This document shows, in pieces, positions 1-8,011 of a stretch of 64,000 nucleotides of DNA. This DNA comes from Nonomuraea candida (GTDB lineage: Bacteria; Actinomycetota; Actinomycetes; Streptosporangiales; Streptosporangiaceae). Position 1 is the stretch's first letter, and each line of letters starts with the position of its first letter. The DNA lies in the NCBI RefSeq assembly GCF_000725485.1, contig NZ_JOAG01000048.1, positions 1-64,000 of the forward strand, in the 5' to 3' direction. The notes below the pieces were generated by a model, which did not search any database, was not told where the DNA came from, and was given only the letters and a program-made list of their open reading frames with translations. A program made the position numbers and the translations under genes.

Positions 1-1042
1 GGTTGGTGGAGATCTTGTAGCGGACGTTGTCGCCGCCGCCGAAGTATTCGTAGGTCATCATCCAGCGGCCGTCGGTGGTGGGCACGACGTTGGGCATGCC
101 GGGGCGGCCGCCGCCGATCTGGGTGACGCCGCCGGTGTTGTGGGTGAGGCCGGCGACGTCGACGACGGGTGGGCTCCATGGGCTGGTGAGGGTGCCGTTC
201 CAGGTGCGGTGGGCGATGACCTGGCCGTGGGAGTCGCCGGCCGTGGCGTTGTCGCCGCGTGGGATGAGCACGCCGGTGGAGGGGTGGTAGCCGGTGAAGT
301 CGTTCTCGTCGGAGTAGTAGGCGATGAGCTGGTTGTCGTACACCATCAGGAACGGTTCCCAGACGGGGTCGACCTGGCGGTGGGTGTTGGCGTGGGCGAT
401 GCGCCCGCCGATGGCGCCGGCGCTGCCGCCCTGCCAGCCGCCGGTGGTGATGATGTTGCGGAAGGTCCAGCTCGCGCCTTGGTCGGTGCTGGAGTAGAGG
501 GCGATCGCCATGTCGCGGCGGTCGCCGTCGTTGGTGGGTGTCCAGCCGGGGTTGGCGGCCTTCTGCTCGGTGTAGTAGACGTCCTCGCCGGTGACCACGG
601 TGGCCAGCAGCAGCGTGCCCGCGGCCAGGTCGCCGACCCTTTGCGGCAGGACGTAGAAGAACGGGCTGGCCCAGTTGCTGGTGTATCGGGCGTGGGCCGG
701 GTCGTTGGACAGGTAGGCCGGCGCCCGGACGTCGGACAGCCATTGCCAGGTGGTGCCGTCGTCGTCGCTCTTGTAGACCGGGATGACCTGCCCGGCCGCC
801 GTGCCGGACGGGCCGATGGTGGCCTTTTCGAAGCCGGCGACCAGGCGGCCGCCCGGCAGCGCCTCGGCTTTCGGGACCGCCACGCAATTGCCGAAGCCCT
901 TGGTGCACTGCGCGTCGCCGGGAAGCTGGTAGAGCGTGCGCGGCGTCGGGCTCACCGCCTCGGCGGGGGTGACCGGCAGGAGTAACAGCACGGTCCCGAT
1001 CGCCGCGGCGAGGATCCGTCCAAGCCACTTTCTCTTGTTCAT
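1..1042 (-). CDS. Secreted BNR/Asp-box glycosidase, GH93-like (exo-arabinanase candidate), partial
   Basis: The reading frame starts at the ATG whose complement is at 1040-1042 and stays open to the left edge, so the C-terminus (after about residue 347) is outside the window. It begins MNKRKW with a hydrophobic signal peptide ending near the motif AEAVSP, so the product is probably exported. The rest reads as a six-bladed sialidase-type propeller, with Asp-box-like segments such as SDDDGTTWQW and STDQGASWTF, and a late GGRPGMPNVVPT...WMMTYE block of the kind seen in GH93 exo-1,5-alpha-L-arabinanases. It is divergent from a LacI regulator, and the next gene on is a GH43-AbfB enzyme, which supports arabinan degradation (inference). 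Alternative: a generic exo-alpha-sialidase-like or inverting-glycosidase homologue. The BNR fold is clear; GH93 membership is tentative. Confidence 0.72.
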   Translation of the reverse strand, partial: MNKRKWLGRILAAAIGTVLLLLPVTPAEAVSPTPRTLYQLPGDAQCTKGFGNCVAVPKAEALPGGRLVAGFEKATIGPSGTAAGQVIPVYKSDDDGTTWQWLSDVRAPAYLSNDPAHARYTSNWASPFFYVLPQRVGDLAAGTLLLATVVTGEDVYYTEQKAANPGWTPTNDGDRRDMAIALYSSTDQGASWTFRNIITTGGWQGGSAGAIGGRIAHANTHRQVDPVWEPFLMVYDNQLIAYYSDENDFTGYHPSTGVLIPRGDNATAGDSHGQVIAHRTWNGTLTSPWSPPVVDVAGLTHNTGGVTQIGGGRPGMPNVVPTTDGRWMMTYEYFGGGDNVRYKISTN

Positions 1043-1331
1043 GGGCTCTCCTGCCGGGCGTCGCCCGGATCCCGGCCACGCTCTCCGACTTCGGATCACG
1101 ATGACCCCTCTCGTATGGGTTCGAAGTGGCCTGTGGCCACCGGCTCTGCGCTGGTGCTCCTGTCCGGGTGGCGTGGCACGCCGACGGCGGCGGTCGGCGG
1201 CGTGCGCCCGTGGTCGCCGGGCAGGTGGTGTCCGCCGACCGCAGAGACGTCGACGGGACGATCGGTCATCAGCGCGCCTCGGAAGCGCGCGAAGGGACGG
1301 TAATGGGCCGTGGGGATGTGAAACCTGCCAT

Positions 1332-1347
1332 ATGACCGCGTGGTCAT
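1332..1347. promoter_or_regulatory. Candidate LacI operator O1 (16-bp perfect palindrome)
   Basis: ATGACCGCGTGGTCAT is a perfect 16-bp palindrome with a central CG, the architecture expected of LacI-family operators. It lies in the 488-bp gap between the divergent BNR glycosidase and LacI genes, about 290 bp upstream of the glycosidase start. The same arms recur at 1479-1494. Apart from these two sites and a possible promoter, I see nothing else recognisable in 1043-1530. Confidence 0.75.
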
Positions 1348-1478
1348 AGTGCGCGGCCGGGGGCTGCCGTCAAGACCCAGGTCCGCAAACCTGGCGCTCC
1401 CGGCGGGACGACCAGCGCCGACCCTGGGGTAGGCCGCGCGGCTCCGGCTCTTGACGGCGACTGCTCTAGGGCGTCAAC

Positions 1479-1494
1479 ATGACCACGCGGTCAT
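1479..1494. promoter_or_regulatory. Candidate LacI operator O2 (same 16-bp palindrome)
   Basis: ATGACCACGCGGTCAT has the same ATGACC/GGTCAT arms as the site at 1332-1347, with the central four bases in reverse-complement orientation. It ends 36 bp before the LacI start codon. A TTGACG at 1451-1456 could be a -35 element, with the -10 region overlapping this palindrome. That would give simple steric autorepression (inference). Confidence 0.75.
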
Positions 1495-1530
1495 ACGGCG
1501 AGCAGGATGATCCAGCCGACGGGAGACACC

Positions 1531-2562
1531 ATGACGCGACCGGTGGGACGGACCGGAGCCCCCGTGCCGAGCAGCGCGGACGTCGCCCGGCTTGCCGGGG
1601 TCTCCAGAAAGACCGTCTCCCGGGTCTTCAACGACGAGCCCTACGTGACCCCCGAGGTTCGCCGGCGAGTCCTCGAGGCGGCGCAGATGCTCGGCTATCG
1701 GCCCAACCACGCCGCCCGGACCCTCGCCTCCGGACGGACCCGCACGATCGGTGTGGTGACGCTGGGGACGGCGGGCTTCGGGCCCGCATCCCTGCTCGTG
1801 AGCATCGAGCGGGCGGTGCGGGACACGGGCTACGCCCTGCGCGTGGTCAGCACGGTCGACGGTGACCCGGCCGGCGTCGCAGGCGCGGTGCAGTCTCTGC
1901 TGGAGCAGGGCGTGGACGGGATCGTCATCTCCGAACCGGTCGACGAGGGGAAGGCCCCGATCCACGTCGACGTCCCGGTGCTCTTCGTCGAAGCGCCACC
2001 GCTCTTCACCGGCCCGCGGACGGTGACCACGGGAGTCGGCGCCTACCAGCTGGCACGGGTGGCGACCGAACACCTGCTTGACCTGGGACACGCCACCGTC
2101 CACCACGTCGCCGGCCCCCAACGGTGGTACGCCGCAAGAGAACGCCTCGCGGGATGGCGAGCGGCGTTGGCCGCGCACGGCCGGAGCGCACCGCCGGCAC
2201 TCGACGGTGACTGGTCCGCCGATTCCGGGTACAGAGCCGGCCGGGCGCTGGCCGCGAACGACGACGTGACCGCGGTGTTCGCCGCGGGCGACGAGATGGC
2301 GATCGGCGTGATCCACGCCCTGCTCGAAGCCGGCCGCCGCGTGCCGGCGGACGTCAGCGTCGTCGGCTTCGACGACATGCCGATCGCCGCGCACGTGACG
2401 CCGCCGTTGACCACCGTCCGCCAGCCGTTCGACCCGGTGGCGCGCGAAGGGCTGAAGCTCCTCGTCCAAGCCATCGAAAAGCCGGACGCGGACCTCCCGC
2501 CGGCACTCGACCCACCGGTCGAGCTCGTCGTCCGTGCCTCCACCGCACCCCCGCCCCCGTAG
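1531..2562 (+). CDS. LacI-family transcriptional regulator (arabinan/sugar-responsive)
   Basis: About 343 residues. The N-terminal LacI helix-turn-helix is clear (SSADVARLAGVSRKTVSRVFN), followed by the hinge region and a periplasmic-binding-protein-like effector domain ending in the usual GFDDMPIA...PPLTTVRQP block. I chose the ATG at 1531 because GGGAG lies five bases upstream; an in-frame ATG at 1507 would only add eight residues and has a weaker site. It is divergent from a secreted BNR glycosidase and upstream of a GH43-AbfB gene on the same strand, so it probably represses both in the absence of an arabino-oligosaccharide signal (inference). Two identical palindromes in the divergent gap are the likely binding sites. 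Confidence 0.92.
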   Translation: MTRPVGRTGAPVPSSADVARLAGVSRKTVSRVFNDEPYVTPEVRRRVLEAAQMLGYRPNHAARTLASGRTRTIGVVTLGTAGFGPASLLVSIERAVRDTGYALRVVSTVDGDPAGVAGAVQSLLEQGVDGIVISEPVDEGKAPIHVDVPVLFVEAPPLFTGPRTVTTGVGAYQLARVATEHLLDLGHATVHHVAGPQRWYAARERLAGWRAALAAHGRSAPPALDGDWSADSGYRAGRALAANDDVTAVFAAGDEMAIGVIHALLEAGRRVPADVSVVGFDDMPIAAHVTPPLTTVRQPFDPVAREGLKLLVQAIEKPDADLPPALDPPVELVVRASTAPPPP

Positions 2563-2728
2563 ACCCCGGAAGGTGACGCCACGTAGGCGGCCCCGTCGGG
2601 CCGAGGATCTCCGTCGGCGGGGCGGGGCCGGCGCAGTCCCCCGGATCGGCATGGCGACCGGCCGCAGCCAGGCATCGTTCCGCATGCCGGACGATCACGA
2701 GAACCGACCTCACGAGAGGTGGCAAGCC

Positions 2729-4147
2729 ATGACGACACATCCCTTCGCCCCCGGCCCGCCGGCCGGCCCCATCCCGTCGTCACCCCGGTCGGCGCTGCGC
2801 AGGGCGGCCGCCTGCCTGGCCGCCACGGTGCTGGCAACGACGGTGGCCCTGTTCGGCGTGCCCGGCACGGCGGCGCACGCGGACAACCCCATCGTGACCC
2901 GGTTCGCGGCCGACCCGTCGATGCTCGTGTCGGGCAACCGGATGTACATCTACGCCACCGACGACGCCATCAACAGCGGCACCTACTGGGACTCCACCGC
3001 GTGGCGGGTGTACTCCTCGACCGACCTGGTCAGCTGGACCGACCACGGCGCGCCGCTGTCCCTCGGCGCGTTCGGCTGGGCCCGCCAGTACGCGTGGGCG
3101 CCGGCGGCCGTGCAGCGCAACGGGTTCTTCTACCTCTACCTGCCGGTCGACCGGACGAAGATCGGTGTCGCCCGGAGCACCTCGCCCGTCAGCGGGTTCA
3201 CCGACGCCCGCGGAAACCCGCTGATCGAGACAGGACGCGACGCCAACACCGGCGGGGAGCCCATCGATCCGGCGGTGTTCGTCGACGATGACGGGCAGGC
3301 CTACCTGTACTTCGGCGCCGGGGCACCGAAGGTGGTCCGGCTGAACCCCGACATGATCTCCACGTCGGGTGGCATCCAGAACGTCACGATCTCCGGCCCG
3401 ACCACGTATGGCGAGGCCCCGCACCTTCACAAACGCAACGGCATCTACTACTTGTCCTACTCCACCGGCTGGCCAGGACAGATCCACTACGCCACGGCCG
3501 CCAACCCCTTGGGGCCCTTCACCTACCGCGGCGTCATCCTCGACTACACCAACGTCTCCACCAACCACCAGTCGATCGCCCAGTACAACGGCCAGTGGTA
3601 CATCGCCTACCACCGCAACGGCCTGCCCGGCGGCGGCGACTTCCGCCGTTCCCTGGCGATGGAGTACCTCTCCTACAACGCCGACGGCACCATCGCGCGG
3701 GTGCCCCAGACCGCCGCCGGCGTGAGCAGTCCCGCAACCGGCGTCAGCCGGCTGCAGTCCTACAACTTCCCGGACCGGTACGTGCGCCACGCCAACTTCG
3801 ACATGCGTATCGACCCGAATGTCAGCCCCGCCCAGGACGGGCAGTTCCGGCTGGTGCCCGGGCTGGCCAACACCTCCGGGTACCTGTCGTTGGAATCGGT
3901 CAACTACCCCGGCTACTACCTGCGCCACCGGGGGTTCGACTTCGTGCTGGCCGCCAACGACGGCACCGCCGCGTTCGCCGCCGATGCCACGTTCCGGCGG
4001 GTGCCCGGCCTCTCCGAGCCTTCTGCCGCCTCGTTCCAGTCGTACAACTACCCGGACCGGTACATCCGCCACTACGACTACCTGCTCCGCCTGGACCCGA
4101 TCACGGACGCGGTGGGGCGCGCCGACGCGACCTTCCGCGTGCTGTGA
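2729..4147 (+). CDS. Secreted GH43 arabinofuranosidase/arabinanase with C-terminal AbfB (CBM42) domain
   Basis: 472 residues, started at the ATG preceded by GAGAGGTGG. A signal peptide runs to about AHA at residues 49-51. The GH43 five-bladed propeller follows, and the three acidic residues of the family can be placed: Asp62 in AADPSML (base), Asp180 in PIDPAVFVDDDG (pKa modulator) and Glu229 in GEAPHLHKRNG (acid). The last 140 or so residues form an AbfB/CBM42 beta-trefoil with three repeats, each starting with a QSYN/ESVNYP-type motif followed by R(H)-aromatic residues, a domain that binds arabinofuranose side chains. It therefore probably releases arabinose from arabinan or arabinoxylan outside the cell. 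It follows a LacI gene by 166 bp. Exact bond specificity cannot be read from the sequence. Confidence 0.9.
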   Translation: MTTHPFAPGPPAGPIPSSPRSALRRAAACLAATVLATTVALFGVPGTAAHADNPIVTRFAADPSMLVSGNRMYIYATDDAINSGTYWDSTAWRVYSSTDLVSWTDHGAPLSLGAFGWARQYAWAPAAVQRNGFFYLYLPVDRTKIGVARSTSPVSGFTDARGNPLIETGRDANTGGEPIDPAVFVDDDGQAYLYFGAGAPKVVRLNPDMISTSGGIQNVTISGPTTYGEAPHLHKRNGIYYLSYSTGWPGQIHYATAANPLGPFTYRGVILDYTNVSTNHQSIAQYNGQWYIAYHRNGLPGGGDFRRSLAMEYLSYNADGTIARVPQTAAGVSSPATGVSRLQSYNFPDRYVRHANFDMRIDPNVSPAQDGQFRLVPGLANTSGYLSLESVNYPGYYLRHRGFDFVLAANDGTAAFAADATFRRVPGLSEPSAASFQSYNYPDRYIRHYDYLLRLDPITDAVGRADATFRVL

Positions 4148-4399
4148 CACCGGCGACAGGTGCGCCGCGGCGAGCAGAGCGGTCACAGCCCACGCGACGA
4201 CGGGCACGTCCGGCGGCCCCTCGATCGGGAGGCTGGCGATCAGGCGGCCACCGCTCCGGCGGCGCCGTGCCGCTTGCCCTGCCCGGCCCCTCGGCCGGCG
4301 CGTGGTGCCGGCTCCGATGTCGTTTCCGTTCAAGACGGTTGTCGGGGCCGTGGTCTACGGTGTAGCTGGCAATTCGCCCGAGTATGAGGAGACACGCCA

Positions 4400-4978
4400 G
4401 TGCGCAAGTTGGTCTACACCGGTTTCATGTCGCTCGACGGCGTCGTGGACTCGCCCGGCGGCGGGCCGGGGGAGGAGCACCGCAGCGGCGGGTGGGTGTT
4501 CAAGGACCTCGAGTTCGTCCCCGAAGCGTGGACGCTGAAGGGGGAGGAGCTCGCCGAGACGACGGCGCTGATGTTCGGCCGGCGCAGCTACGAGGCGTTC
4601 GCGGCGGTCTGGCCCGGCTCGCAGGACCACGCCGACTACAAGGAGCTGCCCAAATACGTGGTGTCGGGCACGCTGTCCGAGGACGCGATCGTGGGCGGGT
4701 GGGGGCCGACCACGATCCTGCGCTCGACCGAGGACGTCGCCGCGCTCAAGGAGAGCGAGGGCGGCGCGATCTTCATCCACGGCAGCGCGGAGCTGGCGCG
4801 GCGGCTGTCGGACGCGGGCCTGATCGACCAGTACAACCTGCTCGTCTTCCCCGTGCTGCTCGGGGCCGGGAAGAGCCTGTTCGGCCGGGCCGACCGGGAC
4901 AAGTACCTGCTGACGCTGCGGGAGTCGGAGAGCTACTCGAACGGCATCCTGAAGCTGGTCTACGACGTCCGGCGCTGA
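4400..4978 (+). CDS. Dihydrofolate reductase-fold protein (RibD C-terminal family)
   Basis: 192 residues, beginning MRKLVYTGFMSLDGVVDSP, which is the characteristic start of RibD-C/DHFR-like reductases. Other family signatures are the FGRRSYEAFAAVWP block and IFIHGSAELARRLSDAGLIDQYNLLVFPVLLGAG near the end. GAGGAGACACGCC before the ATG serves as ribosome binding site. These stand-alone proteins are thought to be NAD(P)H-dependent reductases, but their substrates are mostly unknown. No operon partner is visible: a GH43 gene ends 252 bp upstream and a decayed transporter fragment follows on the other strand. The stop codon lies in a short direct repeat (CTGACCCGGGGG twice, 4975-5000). Confidence 0.88.
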   Translation: MRKLVYTGFMSLDGVVDSPGGGPGEEHRSGGWVFKDLEFVPEAWTLKGEELAETTALMFGRRSYEAFAAVWPGSQDHADYKELPKYVVSGTLSEDAIVGGWGPTTILRSTEDVAALKESEGGAIFIHGSAELARRLSDAGLIDQYNLLVFPVLLGAGKSLFGRADRDKYLLTLRESESYSNGILKLVYDVRR

Positions 4979-5081
4979 CCCGGGGGACTGACCCGGGGGG
5001 AGGGCGATCGCGCCGCCGTCGACCGGCGCCGGGGTGGGCACGGCCCGCAACGAGGTGCCCACGGCGAGTCCGGCTCGCGTG

Positions 5082-5513
5082 TCATGAACCGCAGCTCCAC
5101 CGGACGGACGATACGTCGCCGCGCGGTCCGTCCGCACGCGGTCCGGCTGGGGAGGAAGGCGCCCGCTTCGTGAACCGCGCGCGTACCCACAGGTAGCCGA
5201 GCAGCAGGAGCCCGGCACACCCGGCGATCGCCAGGACGGCCGCGACCGGCGACGGCGGGCCGGTCAGCAGGCCGCGCAGGGTGTCGATGAGCGGGGTGAG
5301 CGACAGGTGCCGAGGTGACGGCCCCGTCCCCGGGCCCTTCCTGCCGGCGGGCACGAGCCCGATGGCGATCCCGATGGCGACGAGCTTTCCGAGCATGACG
5401 TCGTAGCGGGCCAGCGGGCCCCGCAGCGCGTGGCGGAAGCCGGCGCCGGTCAGGATGATCTCGCCCTCGTCCGCCCTGTGCGGCGTCGCGGCCGCGATCA
5501 CTGATCCGTTCAT
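5082..5513 (-). pseudogene. ABC-2 type permease relic (C-terminal fragment)
   Basis: An open frame of about 143 codons from an ATG at 5513. Only a stretch in the second half is recognisable: SLTPLIDTLRGLLTGPPSP, a hydrophobic segment and LGYLWVRARF, which is the end of ABC-2/DrrB-type export permeases (the last transmembrane helix after the conserved TP-x-V-D-T-x-R-G-L motif). The 60 residues before it do not resemble a permease, although one hydrophobic patch is present, and the expected five preceding helices and the partner ATPase are absent. The last 30 residues look like non-coding read-through. I interpret this as the remains of a drug-efflux permease. It could instead be a small two-helix membrane protein. 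Confidence 0.45.
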
Positions 5514-5558
5514 GGTCGTTACGGTCGCGCACCGCTCTGACACCCGGCCGGTGTCGCG

Positions 5559-5635
5559 CTGACACGGCCGCTGACACGGCCACTGATACGGCCACGGCAC
5601 GGCCACGGCACGGCCCGACACGGCCCGGCACGGCG
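5559..5635. repeat. Imperfect 10-12 bp tandem repeat (CACGGCC core)
   Basis: Seven or so units built on CTGACACGGCC, shading into CGGCACGGCC and CGACACGGCC, run head to tail upstream of the haloperoxidase gene and over the start of the ABC-2 relic frame. No reading frame is maintained through it. It is a minisatellite-like tract that could expand or contract by slippage. Confidence 0.7.
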
Positions 5636-5772
5636 GCGCGGACGCGGACCCCGGCCGCTCCCGGCGCGGGCACGGGCCTCGCCCCGGAGAGAACCGTCCT
5701 TTGCCGTTACCAGATCGGTGTGCTGAGCTTGATCGATAGCTGCTTCACCGCAGATCCCGGCAGACGGAGGAC

Positions 5773-7224
5773 ATGTTCGTGAAGGACACCGGCACCCGTC
5801 CGTTACCCCGCAGGACCTGGCGTCTCCGGCTGGCCGCGCTCGGCAGCGCGCTGGCCGTGGCCGTCACCGGCACCGTGGTGGCCGCGCCGCAGCCGGCCGC
5901 CGCGGCGGCGCCGAACTACGACGGCGATCCCACCCAGTACTGGAACCAGGTGCTGGTGGACATCTTCCGCCGGCTCAACGGCCCCGACGCGGCCCCCGGC
6001 AGGCTGGCCAGGGCCGCGGCGATGATGAACGCCGCGCTCTTCGACGCCGAGACGATGTACCGCGACCAGTGGCGTACCCGGCTCTACCAGCCCTACCTGC
6101 AGGCGGGCCGCTACTTCTCCCTCGGCGAGACCGACAACGAGGAGGAGCGGGTCATCGGCCGGACCGCCTACAACATCCTGCTCGACCTGTACGGCACCGC
6201 CACCCCGCACAGCCCGAGCATGACGAGCCTGCTCAACCAGCGTTTCACCCACCGCTTCGGCACCAGCCCCACCGACTTCGACTACCTCGACCTGCAGGTG
6301 GTCAGCTCGGTGGTGCAGCGGATGCGGCAGTTCCGCAGCGGCGACCGCTCCAACGACACCACCGTCTACACGCCCAGCACCGAGCGAGGCGCCTGGCGGC
6401 CCACCGGCGACCCGAACTGCACCGCCAACCAGCACGCGGTGACGCCGAACTGGGGCCTGGTCAAGCCGTTCTCGATGACGTCCGGCTCCCAGTTCAGGCG
6501 CCCCACGCCGCAGCAGGCCATCCGCTACGACCAGCTGCTGCAGACCGCCGAGTATCAGCGCCAGGTCGATCTGGTACGCCGTTTCGGCGGCGCGGCCGAC
6601 ACCGCCGCCACCCGGATCGAGCGCACCACCGAGCAGACCGCGGCGGCCCTGTTCTGGGCCAACGACGTGGACGACACCTATCGCCCGGTCGGCCAGTTGC
6701 TGGTGCACACCGGGCAGGTGGCGCGGCAGCTCAACATCGTCGACCGCTACGACAACGCCCGCCTGTACACGCTGGTCTCCCTCGCCCTGGCCGACGCCGC
6801 CATCGCGGCGTGGGACACCAAGTACCAGACGGTCATCGACCTGTGGCGGCCCGAGAGCGCCATCAGGGAGATCGATCCCGCCTGGCGGCCCTTGTCGGTG
6901 GACCGCGACGGCAACCGCTTCTCGCCCTGTTTCCCCTCCTGGGTGTCGGGCCACGCCACCTTCGCCGGAGCCTGGGCGGGCATCATGACCCGCTACTTCG
7001 GCGGTGACGCCACCTTCACGGTGGACACCGAGGACCCGACCAGCCCGGTCAAGAGCAAGACGTTCACCTCCTTCGAGCAGGCGGCCCAGGAGAACGCGCA
7101 GAGCCGTCTGTGGCTGGGCGTCCACTATCCGTGGGACGCCGATGACGGCATCGCCATCGGCGACGCCATCGCCGGGCATGTCTTCACCAACGAGCTGACC
7201 GAACTGCCCGCCACGCCCCGATGA
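5773..7224 (+). CDS. Secreted vanadium-dependent haloperoxidase family protein (PAP2 fold)
   Basis: 483 residues with a strong signal peptide (cleavage near residue 45, AAAAAP) and GGAGGAC just before the ATG. The vanadate/phosphate pocket of the haloperoxidase-PAP2 superfamily is present in order: Lys and Arg in WDTKYQTVIDLWRPESAIR, the PSWVSGHATFAG motif with the pocket His near 394, and the R..LGVHYPWDADDG motif with the axial His near 451. Family members either oxidise halides with peroxide or act as acid phosphatases. The spacing here matches bacterial vanadium chloroperoxidase homologues, so an extracellular haloperoxidase is likely, but activity cannot be inferred. It is monocistronic, with a strong terminator downstream. 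Confidence 0.88.
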   Translation: MFVKDTGTRPLPRRTWRLRLAALGSALAVAVTGTVVAAPQPAAAAAPNYDGDPTQYWNQVLVDIFRRLNGPDAAPGRLARAAAMMNAALFDAETMYRDQWRTRLYQPYLQAGRYFSLGETDNEEERVIGRTAYNILLDLYGTATPHSPSMTSLLNQRFTHRFGTSPTDFDYLDLQVVSSVVQRMRQFRSGDRSNDTTVYTPSTERGAWRPTGDPNCTANQHAVTPNWGLVKPFSMTSGSQFRRPTPQQAIRYDQLLQTAEYQRQVDLVRRFGGAADTAATRIERTTEQTAAALFWANDVDDTYRPVGQLLVHTGQVARQLNIVDRYDNARLYTLVSLALADAAIAAWDTKYQTVIDLWRPESAIREIDPAWRPLSVDRDGNRFSPCFPSWVSGHATFAGAWAGIMTRYFGGDATFTVDTEDPTSPVKSKTFTSFEQAAQENAQSRLWLGVHYPWDADDGIAIGDAIAGHVFTNELTELPATPR

Positions 7225-7299
7225 GCGGCCGCGCGCCGGAGGCGGCTCCAGGCCGTGCCTCCGGTGCGCGACGGGCTCCCGGCTTCGGGGAACGCACGC

Positions 7300-7330
7300 T
7301 CCGTCCCGGCCCCGCCGGCGCCGGGACGGA
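7300..7330. terminator. Bidirectional stem-loop terminator
   Basis: A perfect 11-bp inverted repeat (TCCGTCCCGGC / GCCGGGACGGA) with a 9-nt loop sits between the convergent ends of the haloperoxidase gene (7224) and the TetR gene (7346). There is no T-run, as is usual for actinomycete terminators. Confidence 0.75.
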
Positions 7331-7345
7331 CGAAGCCGGACATGG

Positions 7346-7912
7346 TCATTCCGGCAGCAGGTGTGACACGAGGCCGCGTGCCCATTCGGGGGAGAGGGCC
7401 TGGTCGGTGAAGACGGCCCGGTAGTAGAGGGGGGCGAGCAGGGCCTCTACGGCGCGGTCGACGGTCGGAACCCGATTGCCCCGCGCCTGCTCCCGCTCGA
7501 TGATGGCTTCGAGCTGTCGCTGGCGCTCCATGCGGCACACGCCGGCGCCTTCCCCGCCCGTGCCGACGATGGCGCGTACCAGCGCGAGGGTGTCCGGGTC
7601 GCTGAGGTCCTTGGCGAGGTCGTAGGCATAGCGTTCCAGGTCCTCGCGGAGGCTTCCGGTGTCGGGGACCACGACATCGCCGGAGAAGCGGCTGGTCGCG
7701 ACGTCGGCGAGCAGCTCGCCGACGGAGCCCCAGCGGCGATAGACGGTGGTGGCGTGCACACCCGCGCGCGCGGCGATGACCGGGATCGTCAGCGCATCGC
7801 CGGCCTCGTCGGTGAGCAGTTCCTTGACCGCCTGGTGGACGGCCGCCCGGACCCGGGCCGAGCGGCCTCCGGGCCGGGTGTCGGTGCGCGGCGGGGAGCT
7901 CTGAGCTGGCAT
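7346..7912 (-). CDS. TetR-family regulator of the adjacent MFS exporter
   Basis: 188 residues from an ATG with TGGAG just upstream. An N-terminal TetR helix-turn-helix is evident (LTIPVIAARAGVHATTVYRRWGSVGELLADVA), followed by an all-helical ligand-binding domain of usual length (TetR_C type, ERYAYDLAKDLSDPDTLALVRAIVG). It is divergent from an MFS transporter, with palindromic sites between the two starts. This is the classic arrangement of a local repressor relieved by a transported compound. Confidence 0.9.
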   Translation of the reverse strand: MPAQSSPPRTDTRPGGRSARVRAAVHQAVKELLTDEAGDALTIPVIAARAGVHATTVYRRWGSVGELLADVATSRFSGDVVVPDTGSLREDLERYAYDLAKDLSDPDTLALVRAIVGTGGEGAGVCRMERQRQLEAIIEREQARGNRVPTVDRAVEALLAPLYYRAVFTDQALSPEWARGLVSHLLPE

Positions 7913-7928
7913 GTCTCCATTATTGCAT

Positions 7929-7957
7929 CGATCACTGCTTTTAATTCGCAGTGATCG
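7929..7957. promoter_or_regulatory. TetR operator between regulator and MFS gene
   Basis: CGATCACTGC and its exact reverse complement GCAGTGATCG flank a 9-bp AT-rich spacer. This is a 10-bp-arm perfect inverted repeat placed 17 bp in front of the TetR start. A third copy of CGATCACTGC lies at 7993-8002, nine bases before the MFS GTG, so both promoters could be covered. Confidence 0.8.
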
Positions 7958-7992
7958 CTGCTTTTGTGGTACGTTCGCAGCCACTAACGCAA

Positions 7993-8002
7993 CGATCACT
8001 GC
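7993..8002 (+). promoter_or_regulatory. Additional TetR half-site before the MFS start
   Basis: CGATCACTGC matches exactly the left arm of the operator at 7929-7957. It overlaps the expected leader or ribosome-binding region of the MFS gene (GTG at 8012), which suggests a second contact point for the repressor. Confidence 0.55.
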
Positions 8003-8011
8003 GAGGTTTCC

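Noticed and set aside
140..985. Long plus-strand open frame opposite the BNR glycosidase
   Set aside because: Low-complexity Gly/Val/Ala translation typical of the antisense of GC-rich genes; the minus strand has a signal peptide and Asp boxes.
1474..2837. Minus-strand open frames across the LacI gene
   Set aside because: Arg/Gly-rich shadow translations; the plus strand shows a clear LacI domain order.
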